51,884 nt of DNA from Alteromonas antoniana. GTDB lineage: Bacteria > Pseudomonadota > Gammaproteobacteria > Enterobacterales > Alteromonadaceae. Below the pieces are notes generated by a model that saw only the letters and a program-made list of their open reading frames with translations, was not told the origin of the DNA and did no database searches. The stretch covers positions 1 through 51,884 of the forward strand of contig NZ_JAESDH010000029.1 of NCBI RefSeq assembly GCF_019249295.1, read 5' to 3'. Below are positions 16,761-26,399 of this stretch, one piece after another. Both the position numbers and the translations under genes were made by a program. Numbering within the stretch: the stretch's first letter is position 1; the number at the start of each line of letters is the position of its first letter.

Positions 16761-17918
16761 TTAGCTGTCAGTGTTGGGACGTTGGGCAGTCAGATCACGT
16801 TTATCTTCGATCACTTTAACCGCCATACCGTTTTGCGGATACTCAGGCAGCGTCATCACTACACGCTCGCTGTCGAACTGACCCTGAATCAGGAAGTAAC
16901 CGCCATCTTCGCGCACAACGGATATTTGTTGCGACACCAGCTTCTCTTCGTTATTCAATGTCCACAGACGGTTATTAGTGATGAGTTCCTGAGGGACTTT
17001 GTAAACGTCATCCAGCGTTCTGCCATCAAAGGTTACGGTGGCGTAGCTGCCGAATTTCATCACCGGTTTATCAGATCGTAAGGCGTAAGGGTCGTCTATC
17101 CGGGCTACAAAATGCATCATTCGCGTATCCTGATCGACAATACCGGTGTCGCGATGAATCGTACCCTGGCGTTCAGAGTTGTTATAACCGTCAATGCTGA
17201 TAACAGCGCGTTTACCGGCTAAATCACCCGGTAAGAACGAGCGGTCAAAACCCGCAATTGGGAAGGTGATTTCTGCGGTTTCGATATTGTTCAGTACCGC
17301 AGCGACTTTCCCTGTAGTGACAAAATCGCCTTTGCCGACATCCCGGGACACGATAAGTGCGTCATAGGGCGCTCTGACTTCGGTATTCTGCAAATCACGC
17401 TTGGCGATACGAAGCTGTGCCTCCGCTGATTTTACAGCCGCCTGCGCACTCATTACCTGCGGCTTACGCAGGTAAAGATCGGTTACACGGCTATCCGGGA
17501 GGGTTTTGGCTTCTCTGGCCGCCACTTCGGCTTGCGCTTTTTCCTGGATTAGCTGCGCCTGTGCACTGGATAAGTTTGCTTCTGCCTGCAACAGTGCGGC
17601 TTCGTAGCTGTCTTTTTCGATGGTAAACAGCAAGTCGCCACGTTTTACCACGCCACCGGCAATAAAATTCGGGTTCCAGGACTCGACTTCACCTGCAACC
17701 TGCGCTGCCAGGTTGGTTGATTCCAGCGGCGTTATCTCGCCGTAGGAGGTCAGTTGCACGGTAAAATTAATCGGCTCCACTTTTTCTACAGTGACTGTCG
17801 GACGTGTATCGACCTGGTCGGTGATAACATCGTCAGAGGCAGTGGCTTCAATGCCTTTCATCGCCATATAACCCACTGCGAAAATCGCAATCGGCAATAC
17901 AATTTTGGTCCATTTCAT
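16761..17918 (-). CDS. RND periplasmic adaptor (system 2)
   Basis: A 385-residue HlyD/AcrA-type adaptor with one N-terminal membrane segment (MKWTKIVLPIAIFAVGYMAM) and no lipobox, so it is anchored by the helix rather than a lipid. A long coiled hairpin at about 100-175 (EANLSSAQAQLIQEKAQAEV) and flanking lipoyl-like halves are visible. The frame extends 50 codons further upstream to 18068, but that extension has low-complexity unlike coding sequence; ATG 17918 begins the obvious anchor helix. First gene of the operon with the permease at 13585-16749. Confidence 0.88.
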   Translation of the reverse strand: MKWTKIVLPIAIFAVGYMAMKGIEATASDDVITDQVDTRPTVTVEKVEPINFTVQLTSYGEITPLESTNLAAQVAGEVESWNPNFIAGGVVKRGDLLFTIEKDSYEAALLQAEANLSSAQAQLIQEKAQAEVAAREAKTLPDSRVTDLYLRKPQVMSAQAAVKSAEAQLRIAKRDLQNTEVRAPYDALIVSRDVGKGDFVTTGKVAAVLNNIETAEITFPIAGFDRSFLPGDLAGKRAVISIDGYNNSERQGTIHRDTGIVDQDTRMMHFVARIDDPYALRSDKPVMKFGSYATVTFDGRTLDDVYKVPQELITNNRLWTLNNEEKLVSQQISVVREDGGYFLIQGQFDSERVVMTLPEYPQNGMAVKVIEDKRDLTAQRPNTDS

Positions 17919-18274
17919 GGTGAATACTTCTCTTATAAAAAAAGTCTGATTAATAGTAACGCGTATCGTGTTAACAAACAGCGGCCAATTGTAACGAACT
18001 ATGAGTAAGTGGTGTGTAAATTTTTCGGTTTTATTTTTTATTTGTAATGTGAGCTGGTGCGTGGCCATCGTAGGGAAGGGCGGCGCTCAAAGTGCAATGG
18101 GAAGCACTAGGGAATCTGCCACACTGTTCGTAGTTGCTCCCGGGGCTTACAGCCCGGTATTTGCTCGTTGTTTGTCTCTTTCAACTTATCGTGTCAGGCC
18201 TGCGGAATTCTGACGCGGATAGTTACTTTTCAGTATATCTGAGCGACCTCGGACATAGCTGCGTCTTCCCGGAA
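17919..18274. other. Intergenic region upstream of RND operon 2
   Basis: No gene is supported. It is AT-rich for the first 140 bases, as expected of a promoter for the adaptor gene (minus strand), but no confident -35/-10 pair was found. The part near 18069-18274 follows the diguanylate cyclase stop; I see no clear terminator there. Confidence 0.4.
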
Positions 18275-19375
18275 CTAATCGCTTAGCTGGGTGGCTGCCA
18301 CTACACAGTTGCGGCCCATGGATTTTGCTTTGTAAAGGGCTTTGTCGGCGAGGGATAAGGCGCGGTCCAGTTCCACATCTGCGTTGACTTCGCATACGCC
18401 AAAACTGGCGGAGATGTCGATGCGTTTGCCATCGAGCAAAATCGGATTCTGCGCTAACGTTTGACGAATTTTGTCTGCCAGCATCACGGCATTATTTTCC
18501 GGTGTCTCAGGCAGGACAAATAAAAACTCCTCGCCACCCCAGCGTGCCACCTGGTCCTGCCTTCGCAATCTCTGTACAAACAGTTTTGAGATCCGGGTTA
18601 ATACATTATCGCCATTGTCATGACCGTAGGTATCATTAATTGACTTGAAATGGTCGATATCTGCCAATACCACAGAAAAGGGGCGACCATTGCGATCTAT
18701 CCGGGCGAGCTCAAAACTCAGGTGTTGCTGAATTCCCCGGCGATTCGGCAAACGCGTTAATGGGTCATGTAACGCCTGTTGTTCAAACTGCTCACTCAGC
18801 CTTTGCAAAGTTTCGAAAGTGCGTTGACGGCTGTATTCATAAAACGCTGACAGGAAGGTTACTGTCATAAACGAGTAGATAAGACGGGTTTTGAACTCAA
18901 AGGTGTAATTTGTCATCAGCAGGCGGCCATCAGGGAAAAACAACAATACACTGATTAACAGCGTAAACCCGAAGATTGACATGAGTCCGCGGCGGAATCC
19001 CCCAAAAAACATCGCCACAGGCGGAACGATATATATCCACAACGGGCCAGTACCGCTTTCTCCACCGGTTACAATCAAAATTGCCATCAGGCCCATCAGG
19101 CAGGTCAACAGCAAGTTCATTGATAGAATGCGGCCTACTGCACCGTCGATACGCAAATGTAATTGCTGTGAAACACCAAAAAGTGTGGTGGCGAAGAGTA
19201 ATGTCAGTGAGAGCGGGTAGTCGTTTGCAGTAAGCGCACGCAAACCCAAAACCAGCGTGATAGAAACCCCGACAAACGCAAACAGGTTGATAACCACAAT
19301 TTTGCGGTTGGTTTCCTCATTAAACTGGTCACTGCAGCCCTGTTTAACCAGTCTGCGCAGGATCTCAAAAATCAT
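18275..19375 (-). CDS. Membrane diguanylate cyclase (GGDEF)
   Basis: A 366-residue protein with about six membrane spans in residues 25-190 and a C-terminal GGDEF domain (about 205-360). The active motif reads GGEEF and the allosteric I-site is present (RRQD five residues before it), so it should make c-di-GMP and be subject to product inhibition. No EAL domain. It begins 12 bases after the pqiC stop with CAGGAG in front, so it is probably the last gene of the pqi transcript, an uncommon pairing. The sensor part resembles no named domain I can assign. Confidence 0.92.
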   Translation of the reverse strand: MIFEILRRLVKQGCSDQFNEETNRKIVVINLFAFVGVSITLVLGLRALTANDYPLSLTLLFATTLFGVSQQLHLRIDGAVGRILSMNLLLTCLMGLMAILIVTGGESGTGPLWIYIVPPVAMFFGGFRRGLMSIFGFTLLISVLLFFPDGRLLMTNYTFEFKTRLIYSFMTVTFLSAFYEYSRQRTFETLQRLSEQFEQQALHDPLTRLPNRRGIQQHLSFELARIDRNGRPFSVVLADIDHFKSINDTYGHDNGDNVLTRISKLFVQRLRRQDQVARWGGEEFLFVLPETPENNAVMLADKIRQTLAQNPILLDGKRIDISASFGVCEVNADVELDRALSLADKALYKAKSMGRNCVVAATQLSD

Positions 19376-19387
19376 AGCGCTCCTGAA

Positions 19388-19948
19388 TCAAGACGTCACT
19401 TGCCCGGCAATATCCGTGCTTAATCTGGTTATCGCTTCACGCATTGTTTCAACGGCATGGGGGAATCCATCCTGTTGTAAATTGATACGATAATCGAAAT
19501 GCTGACTCAAGCCGTCTGACGACGCCCCGTCTACCCAAAACCGGCCTTTTAACACTACTTCACCCTGCCAGGTGGAAATCATATCTTCTATCTGGATACT
19601 CACCGTTGCCACACTGTCGTTAAGCGACCGCCTGCTGGCCGGGATCACGTTGATTCCCTGCGCTGAGAGCGCGGTCGACAGTGCCTGAACGAAACTATTG
19701 GAAATCGGCTCTGCCCATACGTGTTTCGGTGAGAAATGTAGCGTGGCTGGCCCGGTCTGAATCGCCAGGCTGCGTTGTTTCAGATATTCCGGTAGCAACA
19801 ATTGATCAAGTGTGACCTTTACAGCAGCGTCATGCTGTGGATATGACGCGGCAGGCGAGTGCAGTAAATAATACTGCAAGTGAGTGGACTGACTGGCGCA
19901 GCCAGATAACATCATCATGGCCGCGCAGAGTATTGCTACTACTTTCAT
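19388..19948 (-). CDS. pqiC: PqiC-like outer-membrane lipoprotein (YmbA family)
   Basis: A 186-residue lipoprotein with lipobox LSGC (MKVVAILCAAMMMLSGCAS). Family knowledge: PqiC sits in the outer membrane and docks the PqiB needle in an MCE-type lipid transport path. Typical features are the LQYYLLHSP start of the mature domain and repeated beta-strands. The frame opens upstream to 19993 inside pqiB, but ATG 19948 starts the signal peptide and gives 186 residues, close to the E. coli protein. Separated from pqiB by 7 bases. Confidence 0.85.
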   Translation of the reverse strand: MKVVAILCAAMMMLSGCASQSTHLQYYLLHSPAASYPQHDAAVKVTLDQLLLPEYLKQRSLAIQTGPATLHFSPKHVWAEPISNSFVQALSTALSAQGINVIPASRRSLNDSVATVSIQIEDMISTWQGEVVLKGRFWVDGASSDGLSQHFDYRINLQQDGFPHAVETMREAITRLSTDIAGQVTS

Positions 19949-19955
19949 ATTTTCT

Positions 19956-21596
19956 CTACTCCCGGTTTTTAACGGCCTTTGGCTGAATGTCACTGTTCTG
20001 ATTGTCTGAGAATATCAGACTGTTAGGTGATTTGTTTAACTGTAACAACAACGGCTGAATATTGCGCAATGTTTCCTGCATGGTGTCTACCGTTTCTTTA
20101 ATTTCGCTTTGACTCAGCCCGCCTTCTGAATAATTTTTCAGCAAGGCTTCCATGCTGACAAGCACATTATTCAGGTTGTCGTTAATTGCCTCTGCATCAA
20201 TACTGGTAACCAGTTCATCAAAATCATCGCTGGTGGCTTCAACCGAGGCAGCAGCCTCTTTCATATCGAGCAGCGCAGTGCGCACATCATGCACCATACC
20301 TTCAAGAGGCAAGGCATTGATTTTGTCCAGAATGGCATCGGCTTTTTGCGTGATTTGGGTAAACTCGTTCGAGACGGTAGGAATGACATCATAACCATTG
20401 ATGGTTCGTAATGATGCCGTTTCTGCATTCTTCACATGTTGTAAGTCGATATACAGGCCGCCGGTTAACAGGTTACCCATACGCAATGTCGCGCGTAAGT
20501 CCTGCTGTAGCCACCGGCGCATGGTTTCTTTCACAAATGCGAGCCCTTCCTGAGTATCCTGACGACGGACTTTGCCCGGATAAATGTTGATAAGTACGGG
20601 GATAGGGTAGTTCTCTTCCAGAATATTGCCTTCCACTGCTGAAACAACATTGATCGCCAGGACTTCGCCAATTTCGATGCCACGGTACTCGACCGGTGCG
20701 CCTACGGTGAGCCCCCGTACGCTTTCATCAATCAGCAACAGGTATTCAGCAGCCAGTTTATAACGTGCATTTGAGGCTGCTTCCCGATCCGGGTAAATGG
20801 TAAAAAAGGCATTTTCCACCACCAATTCGCCGGGTTGAACCCCTTCCGGGATCCCAAACGTAATACCGTTTGCAAGCAGGGTTTCCAGGCTGCCGGTTTC
20901 GACTTTAAGGCCACTGGACGCCAGTTGAAACCGTACCCCGCTGACATTCCAGAAGCGCGTGTTTTGTGTGATCAGCTTATGATAGGGGGCTTCGATAAAG
21001 GCATCGTAGTACACCACGCGCTCTTCAATGTTGAAATAAGCATCTTCAAACTCGCCCACTTTAAAGCCCTTATAAATGATAGGGTCGCCCGGCTTATAGG
21101 CGAATTCATCATCGCTGTTGAGCGTCAGATGCACGCCGGGGGTGCCGGGAGGCGTCACCGGCGGGCGATCAAGTGCAATAAAATTGTACTGTTCTTTACC
21201 GGTATCATCAGCGCTCATCGCGATGTAGCTGCCGGACAGTAACGTGTTTAGCCCGGATACTTCAGAGAAACTAATACGCGGGCTGACCATCCAGAATTCG
21301 GTATTTTCTGTTAACAGGTGTTCGGCGCTGGCATCAATCCGCGCGGTCACAAGCACACCGTCAAGATCCGGCTTAAGCTCGATTTTCTTTACAATTCCAA
21401 CATCCAGGTCGCGGGCTTTAACCGGTGTTTTGTTCACCTCAATGCCTGTTGCTGACGGCATTTCTATGGTGATAAGTGGGCCCTGATTCTGCCATTGATA
21501 AAACACCATCCAGGCCCCCACAATAATGGCAACAATGGGGATGAGCCACACTTTGGAGATGCGGGAGGTCGGTTTTACTTGGGCTTCATTGTTCAT
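19956..21596 (-). CDS. pqiB: PqiB, MCE-domain lipid transport protein
   Basis: A 546-residue protein, the same length as I recall for E. coli PqiB. One N-terminal membrane helix (about 15-35) is followed by three MCE domains (about 40-140, 155-255, 280-390), each with the expected V..G..V..GkV pattern (VKARDLDVGIVKKIEL, YKGFKVGEFEDAYF, EYRGIEIGEVLAIN), then a long C-terminal coiled coil that forms the periplasm-spanning needle. It overlaps pqiA by 11 bases. Works with PqiA and PqiC in lipid traffic between inner and outer membrane, induced by redox stress in E. coli. Confidence 0.93.
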   Translation of the reverse strand: MNNEAQVKPTSRISKVWLIPIVAIIVGAWMVFYQWQNQGPLITIEMPSATGIEVNKTPVKARDLDVGIVKKIELKPDLDGVLVTARIDASAEHLLTENTEFWMVSPRISFSEVSGLNTLLSGSYIAMSADDTGKEQYNFIALDRPPVTPPGTPGVHLTLNSDDEFAYKPGDPIIYKGFKVGEFEDAYFNIEERVVYYDAFIEAPYHKLITQNTRFWNVSGVRFQLASSGLKVETGSLETLLANGITFGIPEGVQPGELVVENAFFTIYPDREAASNARYKLAAEYLLLIDESVRGLTVGAPVEYRGIEIGEVLAINVVSAVEGNILEENYPIPVLINIYPGKVRRQDTQEGLAFVKETMRRWLQQDLRATLRMGNLLTGGLYIDLQHVKNAETASLRTINGYDVIPTVSNEFTQITQKADAILDKINALPLEGMVHDVRTALLDMKEAAASVEATSDDFDELVTSIDAEAINDNLNNVLVSMEALLKNYSEGGLSQSEIKETVDTMQETLRNIQPLLLQLNKSPNSLIFSDNQNSDIQPKAVKNRE

Positions 21597-22749
21597 TCGA
21601 AACGTCCTGCTGATGCTGGCTGCCTTGCCAAATCAGGCGTGAGTCAAAAGTCATCGCGGCTACCATGGTGATAAACACAACCGCACAAAATGCCAGTGCT
21701 GCCGGTCCCGGGAAAATGGAAAGGGTATTACCCAGTTGTATCAGTGCGACCAGCACCGCCACCACAAATACATCGATCATCGACCAGCGGCCAATACCCT
21801 CGGTAAACCGGTAGTAACGGATACGCCTTGATTTGCGCTTTATCTGCCCGGTCTGAACACTGTAATTCAGCCATCCGAGGATCGCGATTTTCACTACGGG
21901 AACCACCACACTGGCAATAAGAATAATTAATGCTACAGGATAAGAGCCTGATTCCCAAAGTGATATTACGCCACCTACTATCGTACTGGGCTCGGTCTTG
22001 CCAAACAATTCAGTTTGCATGATAGGCAGTATATTGGCAGGAATATATAGCAATGAAGCGGTAATAAGCAGCGCCCATGTGCGCTGAACGCTGTGGGAGG
22101 CTTCCAGTTCTGTGAGTGGTTTCGGTGCCGGTAGTGCGCCGTCATTCAGCCATAATGCGTACTGATTTTTGTCAAAATACACCATCGATAAGGTCATGCA
22201 CAGGGTGAAACCGATAAAGGCATAAAAGGATAAGCCAATACTGACATCGGCAAGCTCAGTGATTTTTATCAGGCTCACCAGCGTTCCGACCAAAAAGATT
22301 TCGGCCATGCTCCATGGCATTAACCAGCAGACGGCCCGGTAAACCCGCTTCAGATAATTGGGGCGCTGATTGTTAATTCGGGCCAGACTCAACACCACAA
22401 AGCCAAGCAATACCATGCCGGGTAACAACAATGTTGCCAGTCCTGTGATGAGTGCAAGCGAGACATAATCATTTTCGATTAGCACGGCCAGACCGCCTGG
22501 TAAGTCGATGCTGTGCTTCTGGCCGCTCGCCCGGAACGACAGAAAATTGAAAGGCAGAGACAGGATAAGAAATACCAGAGCACTAAATGCAAAGGCCGCA
22601 AGGCTTTGTGCCTCATTTCGCCGATATGTCAGTAAGGTGTGACCACAGCGTGGACAAACTGCTCGTTGACGATGGGCCAACTCGGGCAGCGAAACCGTGT
22701 AGTCGCATTGTTCGCAGGTTATCTGCTTGGGAACCAATCCTGAAGTCAT
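21586..22749 (-). CDS. pqiA: PqiA, inner-membrane partner of PqiB
   Basis: A 387-residue polytopic membrane protein with two PqiA-type halves of about four spans each. The N-terminus carries a zinc-ribbon-like CEQC...CPRC motif (residues 12-15 and 32-35). The second half starts around LTELEASHSVQRTW and lacks the second cysteine cluster that I remember in E. coli PqiA (417 residues), consistent with the shorter length here. First gene of pqiABC; a candidate promoter with an overlapping dyad lies just upstream. Confidence 0.9.
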   Translation of the reverse strand: MTSGLVPKQITCEQCDYTVSLPELAHRQRAVCPRCGHTLLTYRRNEAQSLAAFAFSALVFLILSLPFNFLSFRASGQKHSIDLPGGLAVLIENDYVSLALITGLATLLLPGMVLLGFVVLSLARINNQRPNYLKRVYRAVCWLMPWSMAEIFLVGTLVSLIKITELADVSIGLSFYAFIGFTLCMTLSMVYFDKNQYALWLNDGALPAPKPLTELEASHSVQRTWALLITASLLYIPANILPIMQTELFGKTEPSTIVGGVISLWESGSYPVALIILIASVVVPVVKIAILGWLNYSVQTGQIKRKSRRIRYYRFTEGIGRWSMIDVFVVAVLVALIQLGNTLSIFPGPAALAFCAVVFITMVAAMTFDSRLIWQGSQHQQDVSNEQ

Positions 22750-22785
22750 CTCAACCAGACATCACACCTTATCCAAAGTCAGTTC

Positions 22786-22815
22786 GAGAATACCGCATTC
22801 TCTGGCGTGCGCCAA
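22786..22815 (-). promoter_or_regulatory. Candidate pqiA promoter with overlapping dyad
   Basis: Minus strand: TTGGCG (22810-22815) and TATTCT (22787-22792) with 17 bases between. The perfect inverted repeat GAGAAT-ACCGC-ATTCTC at 22786-22802 covers the -10, suggesting repression at this promoter. Confidence 0.4.
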
Positions 22816-23021
22816 ACCCCACTGATGACAGAAAAGCGAAACTGAAAATGAAAAACAATGAATACAACCGATAGCGGCGTATTGATCATTTGGCTGGATA
22901 ACCCATCAGTCTGTAGTTGCGGTGCGTGCCGGATAGCAATGATATTGTTTGAGGTATTTGTGCTGGAGTTAAGGAGCGGAGGATTTATCTCACACTCATT
23001 AATTTCACAACCGCTAATAAC

Positions 23022-23055
23022 AAAAAAAGCGTGTACAACGACGTTGTACACGCTT
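23022..23055 (-). terminator. Rho-independent terminator of asnS
   Basis: On the minus strand AAGCGTGTACAACG pairs with CGTTGTACACGCTT around a one-base centre, followed by a run of T (A-run at 23022-23028 on plus). Confidence 0.9.
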
Positions 23056-23094
23056 CGAAACTTTCCTGACGGCAAGCGCCGGCGGGTAACGTCA

Positions 23095-24492
23095 TCAGAA
23101 GCTGGCGTTACCCGGTGTTCTTGGGAACGGGATCACGTCTCGCACGTTCTGCATTCCGGTGACATACGCCACTAAACGCTCGAAACCCAGTCCAAAACCA
23201 GCATGCGGCACGGTGCCATAGCGGCGCAGGTCGCGATACCAGCCGTAATCTTCTTTTGATAGCCCCATGGCTTCCAGACGCTCATCAAACACATCAAGAC
23301 GCTCTTCACGCTGTGAACCACCGATGATCTCGCCAATACCTGGTGCCAGTACGTCCATGGCCGCCACGGTTTTACCATCATCATTAAGGCGCATGTAAAA
23401 CGCTTTAATATCCTTCGGATAGTTTTGCATGATGATAGGCGCACCCACGTGCTCTTCAGCCAGATAGCGCTCATGCTCAGAAGACAGGTCCACGCCCCAC
23501 TCAACCGGGAATTCAAACTGCTTGCCACTGTTTTGCAGAATGTCGATGGCATCGGTGTAATCCATGCGTACGAAATCTGAGTCAATCAGCGCCTGCAGAC
23601 GTTTAACCACATCTTTATTGATTCGTTGCTCAAAGAATGCCATGTCATCAGCCCGCTCTTCCAGAACGGCTTTACAGACATATTTGAGCATATCTTCAGA
23701 AAGCTGCGCGATATCGCTTAAATCAGCAAAAGCGACTTCCGGTTCGATCATCCAGAACTCAGCCAGGTGGCGACTGGTGTTCGAGTTTTCCGCACGGAAT
23801 GTCGGACCAAAGGTATAGATCTTGGACATTGCGCAGGCGTAGGTTTCGCCATTTAGCTGACCGGAAACCGTAAGGTAGGTTTCTTTACCAAAGAAGTCTT
23901 CAGAAAAGTCGACCTGACCTTTGTCATCCATGGGTAAATTCATCATATCCAACGTCGAGACGCGGAACATCTCACCAGCACCTTCGGTATCTGATGCTGT
24001 CAGAATGGGCGTGCTTATCCATACGTAGCCATTCTCATGAAAGAAGCGGTGAATGGCCTGAGATAAACAGTTGCGAACGCGGGTAACTGCACCAATCACG
24101 TTAGTTCGCGGGCGCAGATGAGCATACTCACGCAGATATTCGATGCTGTGGCGTTTTGCCGCCATAGGGTAGGTGTCCGGATTCTCAACCAAACCGACAA
24201 TCTCGATAGATTGTGCTTCCAGTTCCAGTGCTTGTCCCTGTCCCTGTGACGCTTTGACGGTGCCCGTCACAGCCAGTGAACAACCTGCAGTCAGACGCTG
24301 CACATCGGTATAATTCTCAAGGGTATTCAAGGCGACAACCTGAATTGGGTCAAAACAGCTGCCATCGTGCAGGGCAATAAAAGACAGCCCGGCTTTTGAA
24401 TCCCGGCGGGTACGTACCCAGCCTTTCACCGTTACCGTTTCGCCTTCCGCGTACTGACCTTTCAGTACGTCGACAACGGGCGCATGCGTCAT
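23095..24492 (-). CDS. asnS: Asparaginyl-tRNA synthetase
   Basis: A 465-residue class IIb synthetase, standard length. The N-terminal OB-fold (about 15-110, [19 protein letters not shown]) binds the anticodon. Motif 2 shows as [20 protein letters not shown] and motif 3 as [10 protein letters not shown]. It charges tRNA-Asn with asparagine in the cytoplasm, implying the direct route rather than the amidotransferase route for Asn-tRNA. It ends at a strong terminator and is monocistronic. Confidence 0.97.
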   Translation of the reverse strand: MTHAPVVDVLKGQYAEGETVTVKGWVRTRRDSKAGLSFIALHDGSCFDPIQVVALNTLENYTDVQRLTAGCSLAVTGTVKASQGQGQALELEAQSIEIVGLVENPDTYPMAAKRHSIEYLREYAHLRPRTNVIGAVTRVRNCLSQAIHRFFHENGYVWISTPILTASDTEGAGEMFRVSTLDMMNLPMDDKGQVDFSEDFFGKETYLTVSGQLNGETYACAMSKIYTFGPTFRAENSNTSRHLAEFWMIEPEVAFADLSDIAQLSEDMLKYVCKAVLEERADDMAFFEQRINKDVVKRLQALIDSDFVRMDYTDAIDILQNSGKQFEFPVEWGVDLSSEHERYLAEEHVGAPIIMQNYPKDIKAFYMRLNDDGKTVAAMDVLAPGIGEIIGGSQREERLDVFDERLEAMGLSKEDYGWYRDLRRYGTVPHAGFGLGFERLVAYVTGMQNVRDVIPFPRTPGNASF

Positions 24493-24827
24493 GTTGTGTT
24501 CTCCGTAAAATCGTTGTTGCTTTGCGACATCTTCGCATACAACGTGATGTCGTGCATCTGCACACCCGGCTTATCGCTATGCCGGATATGGGTAAATCGT
24601 GTTTGCACTGGACGTTGCTGACGGGCCATTGCGAGCAAAATATGAACGCAATACCTGATGTTGGTCGTATACAGGTCATCTGCGAAGCTGGCTTGTGCCG
24701 TGCTGCTTATCTGCTGTACCAGCCATACCAGCAAAGGGAGCAACCTGTGACAGGCAGGCATCCCGCTTTCCAGTAAGGCAGGTAGTATACTCAACCTGTC
24801 TTTTGTTACCAGACATAAGGATGACAA
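24493..24827. other. Intergenic region upstream of asnS
   Basis: Divergent control region of asnS and the small membrane protein gene. A TATACT at 24786-24791 is a likely -10 for the plus-strand gene. A minus-strand frame runs from ATG 24761 (TTG 24827) to a TGA that overlaps the asnS ATG; it would encode about 90 residues, resembles nothing I know, and overlaps the expected asnS promoter, so I do not call it a gene. Confidence 0.4.
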
Positions 24828-25214
24828 ATGGGCAAGAAAAATACCGTAGGAGAGTCGCCTGAACGCCGTCAGATACCCAGAACGAAGGATGGATTTTATC
24901 GCGCTGTGCTGGTGGCGAACGCGCTGGCGTGGCTGATACTAATTATCGCACTGATATTATTTCATTTCGCAAGACCGGATTTTGTTTCTGGTGTGCAGCA
25001 ATATTGGGGGGTGGAAGGTGATACTCAGTGGTCGCAGCGGTACGTGGATGCAATGACAGCAATGCTGCAGATATGTCTGGGCGTAAGTTTACTGACGATG
25101 ATTATGCGTGCCCGGCGCAACCGGCGCCGGGACGATAATTATGGGGTCAACCTGTTTATTCTGGCAGGCATTTCGCTGGTAAGCCTGTTAACCCTCACTA
25201 TAAAGATAACTTAG
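24828..25214 (+). CDS. Small inner-membrane protein of unknown function
   Basis: A 128-residue protein with a charged N-terminus and three predicted membrane helices (about 25-48, 72-92, 106-126), with an Arg-rich loop (MRARRNRRRDD) between the second and third that should face the cytoplasm. AAGGA lies six bases before the ATG and a -10 TATACT is upstream, so it appears to be a real gene. I do not recognise the family. Its stop codon overlaps the end of the convergent exchanger gene by four bases. Confidence 0.7.
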   Translation: MGKKNTVGESPERRQIPRTKDGFYRAVLVANALAWLILIIALILFHFARPDFVSGVQQYWGVEGDTQWSQRYVDAMTAMLQICLGVSLLTMIMRARRNRRRDDNYGVNLFILAGISLVSLLTLTIKIT

Positions 25215-26182
25215 CTGATAAATGCTGAGTTAATCAGTACATAGGTGTAAATGATATAAGCGAGAAGAAAGGATCCCCCCTCCAGCCGGTTTAGTCGACC
25301 CTGTCGCTTAATGCCAATGCAGAAAATGAACAAGGCTACAGTCGCTGCCAGCATTACCACAATATCCCGATACAGGAAGGATGCATCAATGGTCATTGGC
25401 TGGATCATGCCCGCAATCCCTACCACGGCCAGCGTATTAAACATGTTTGAACCAATCACATTACCCAGGGCCAGATCGTGCTCGCCTTTTTTGACTGCGA
25501 CCAGCGAGGATGCCAGCTCTGGCAGTGAAGTACCAATTGCGATAATGGTCAGGCCAATAATGGTGTCGCTTACCCCGAAGAAGGTAGCGACTTCCACTGC
25601 GCCCCACACCAGAATACGCGAGCTCGCAATTAATAGTAACAAGCCGGCGAGAAGCCACATGACATGGGTTTTGACGGTCCCCTGAGAAGAATTAATTTCC
25701 TCTGAATATTCATCTGCCAGCGCGTCTTTGTCGCCTTTTATCGCCGTCCAGATACTCCAGGAGATCAGCAAAATAAACAGCCCGATGAGCGAGAACGCAT
25801 CGTCTTTTGATAAATTCTTATCAATCAACAGCCACGCGGCAAAGAATGTAAGCCCCAGCATTACCGGAATTTCCTTGCGGATAATTTCCGATTTGACTGC
25901 AATCGGACTAATGAGTGCAGTAAGTCCGAGGATCAGCAGGATATTGGCAATGTTAGAGCCAAACGCATTACCCAATGCAATACCAGAGTTTCCCTGTACC
26001 GCGGCAAAAACAGACACGATGATTTCAGGCGCTGATGTGCCGAAACCGATAATCAGCATACCGATTAAAAGGGGTGATACACCGAAGTGATTCGCCACCG
26101 CTGCGGAACCGCCAACAAATTTACCGGCACTCCACAACAACACCGGTAATCCCACGATAATGGCGAGACTCGCTAATAACAT
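25211..26182 (-). CDS. CaCA-family calcium/sodium-proton exchanger (YrbG-like)
   Basis: A 323-residue inner-membrane antiporter of about ten spans. Both alpha-repeats are clear: GFGTSAPEII with GNAFGSNIANILLILG in the first half and AIGTSLPELA with GNVIGSNMFNTLAVVG in the second, the ion-binding signatures of the cation/Ca2+ exchanger superfamily. The frame extends ten codons upstream to 26212, but ATG 26182 has AAGGAG seven bases in front. It lacks the kdsD/lpt neighbours seen around yrbG in E. coli. Confidence 0.9.
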   Translation of the reverse strand: MLLASLAIIVGLPVLLWSAGKFVGGSAAVANHFGVSPLLIGMLIIGFGTSAPEIIVSVFAAVQGNSGIALGNAFGSNIANILLILGLTALISPIAVKSEIIRKEIPVMLGLTFFAAWLLIDKNLSKDDAFSLIGLFILLISWSIWTAIKGDKDALADEYSEEINSSQGTVKTHVMWLLAGLLLLIASSRILVWGAVEVATFFGVSDTIIGLTIIAIGTSLPELASSLVAVKKGEHDLALGNVIGSNMFNTLAVVGIAGMIQPMTIDASFLYRDIVVMLAATVALFIFCIGIKRQGRLNRLEGGSFLLAYIIYTYVLINSAFIS

Positions 26183-26253
26183 ACATTCTCCTTTAAACAC
26201 TTTTTGTCGCACTTGGCGGTGCGAAGTGCCGAACCGTAAACATCAATTTATTG

Positions 26254-26284
26254 CATCGTAACGATGAAAAAATTACGTGCGTAA
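26254..26284. promoter_or_regulatory. Two adjacent dyads between exchanger and ATP-grasp genes
   Basis: CATCGT-A-ACGATG (26254-26266, perfect) and TTACG-TG-CGTAA (26273-26284) lie between the divergent genes. A TATATA/TATAAC segment near 26335-26341 could be the -10 of the plus-strand ligase gene. No local regulator gene is present. Confidence 0.35.
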
Positions 26285-26399
26285 AACACTATGCAAATTA
26301 TGCGCATGCCGTACACTCGCGCTCAATAACGAGTATATAACCGCAAACTGTGGCACCGTTAGAGTTTACCTTAGCTATGTTTTTTTAGAAGCGTTAACC

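Noticed and set aside
24396..24776. Plus-strand frame antisense to asnS start
   Set aside because: It overlaps asnS and its control region, lacks a ribosome site and has low protein-like character.
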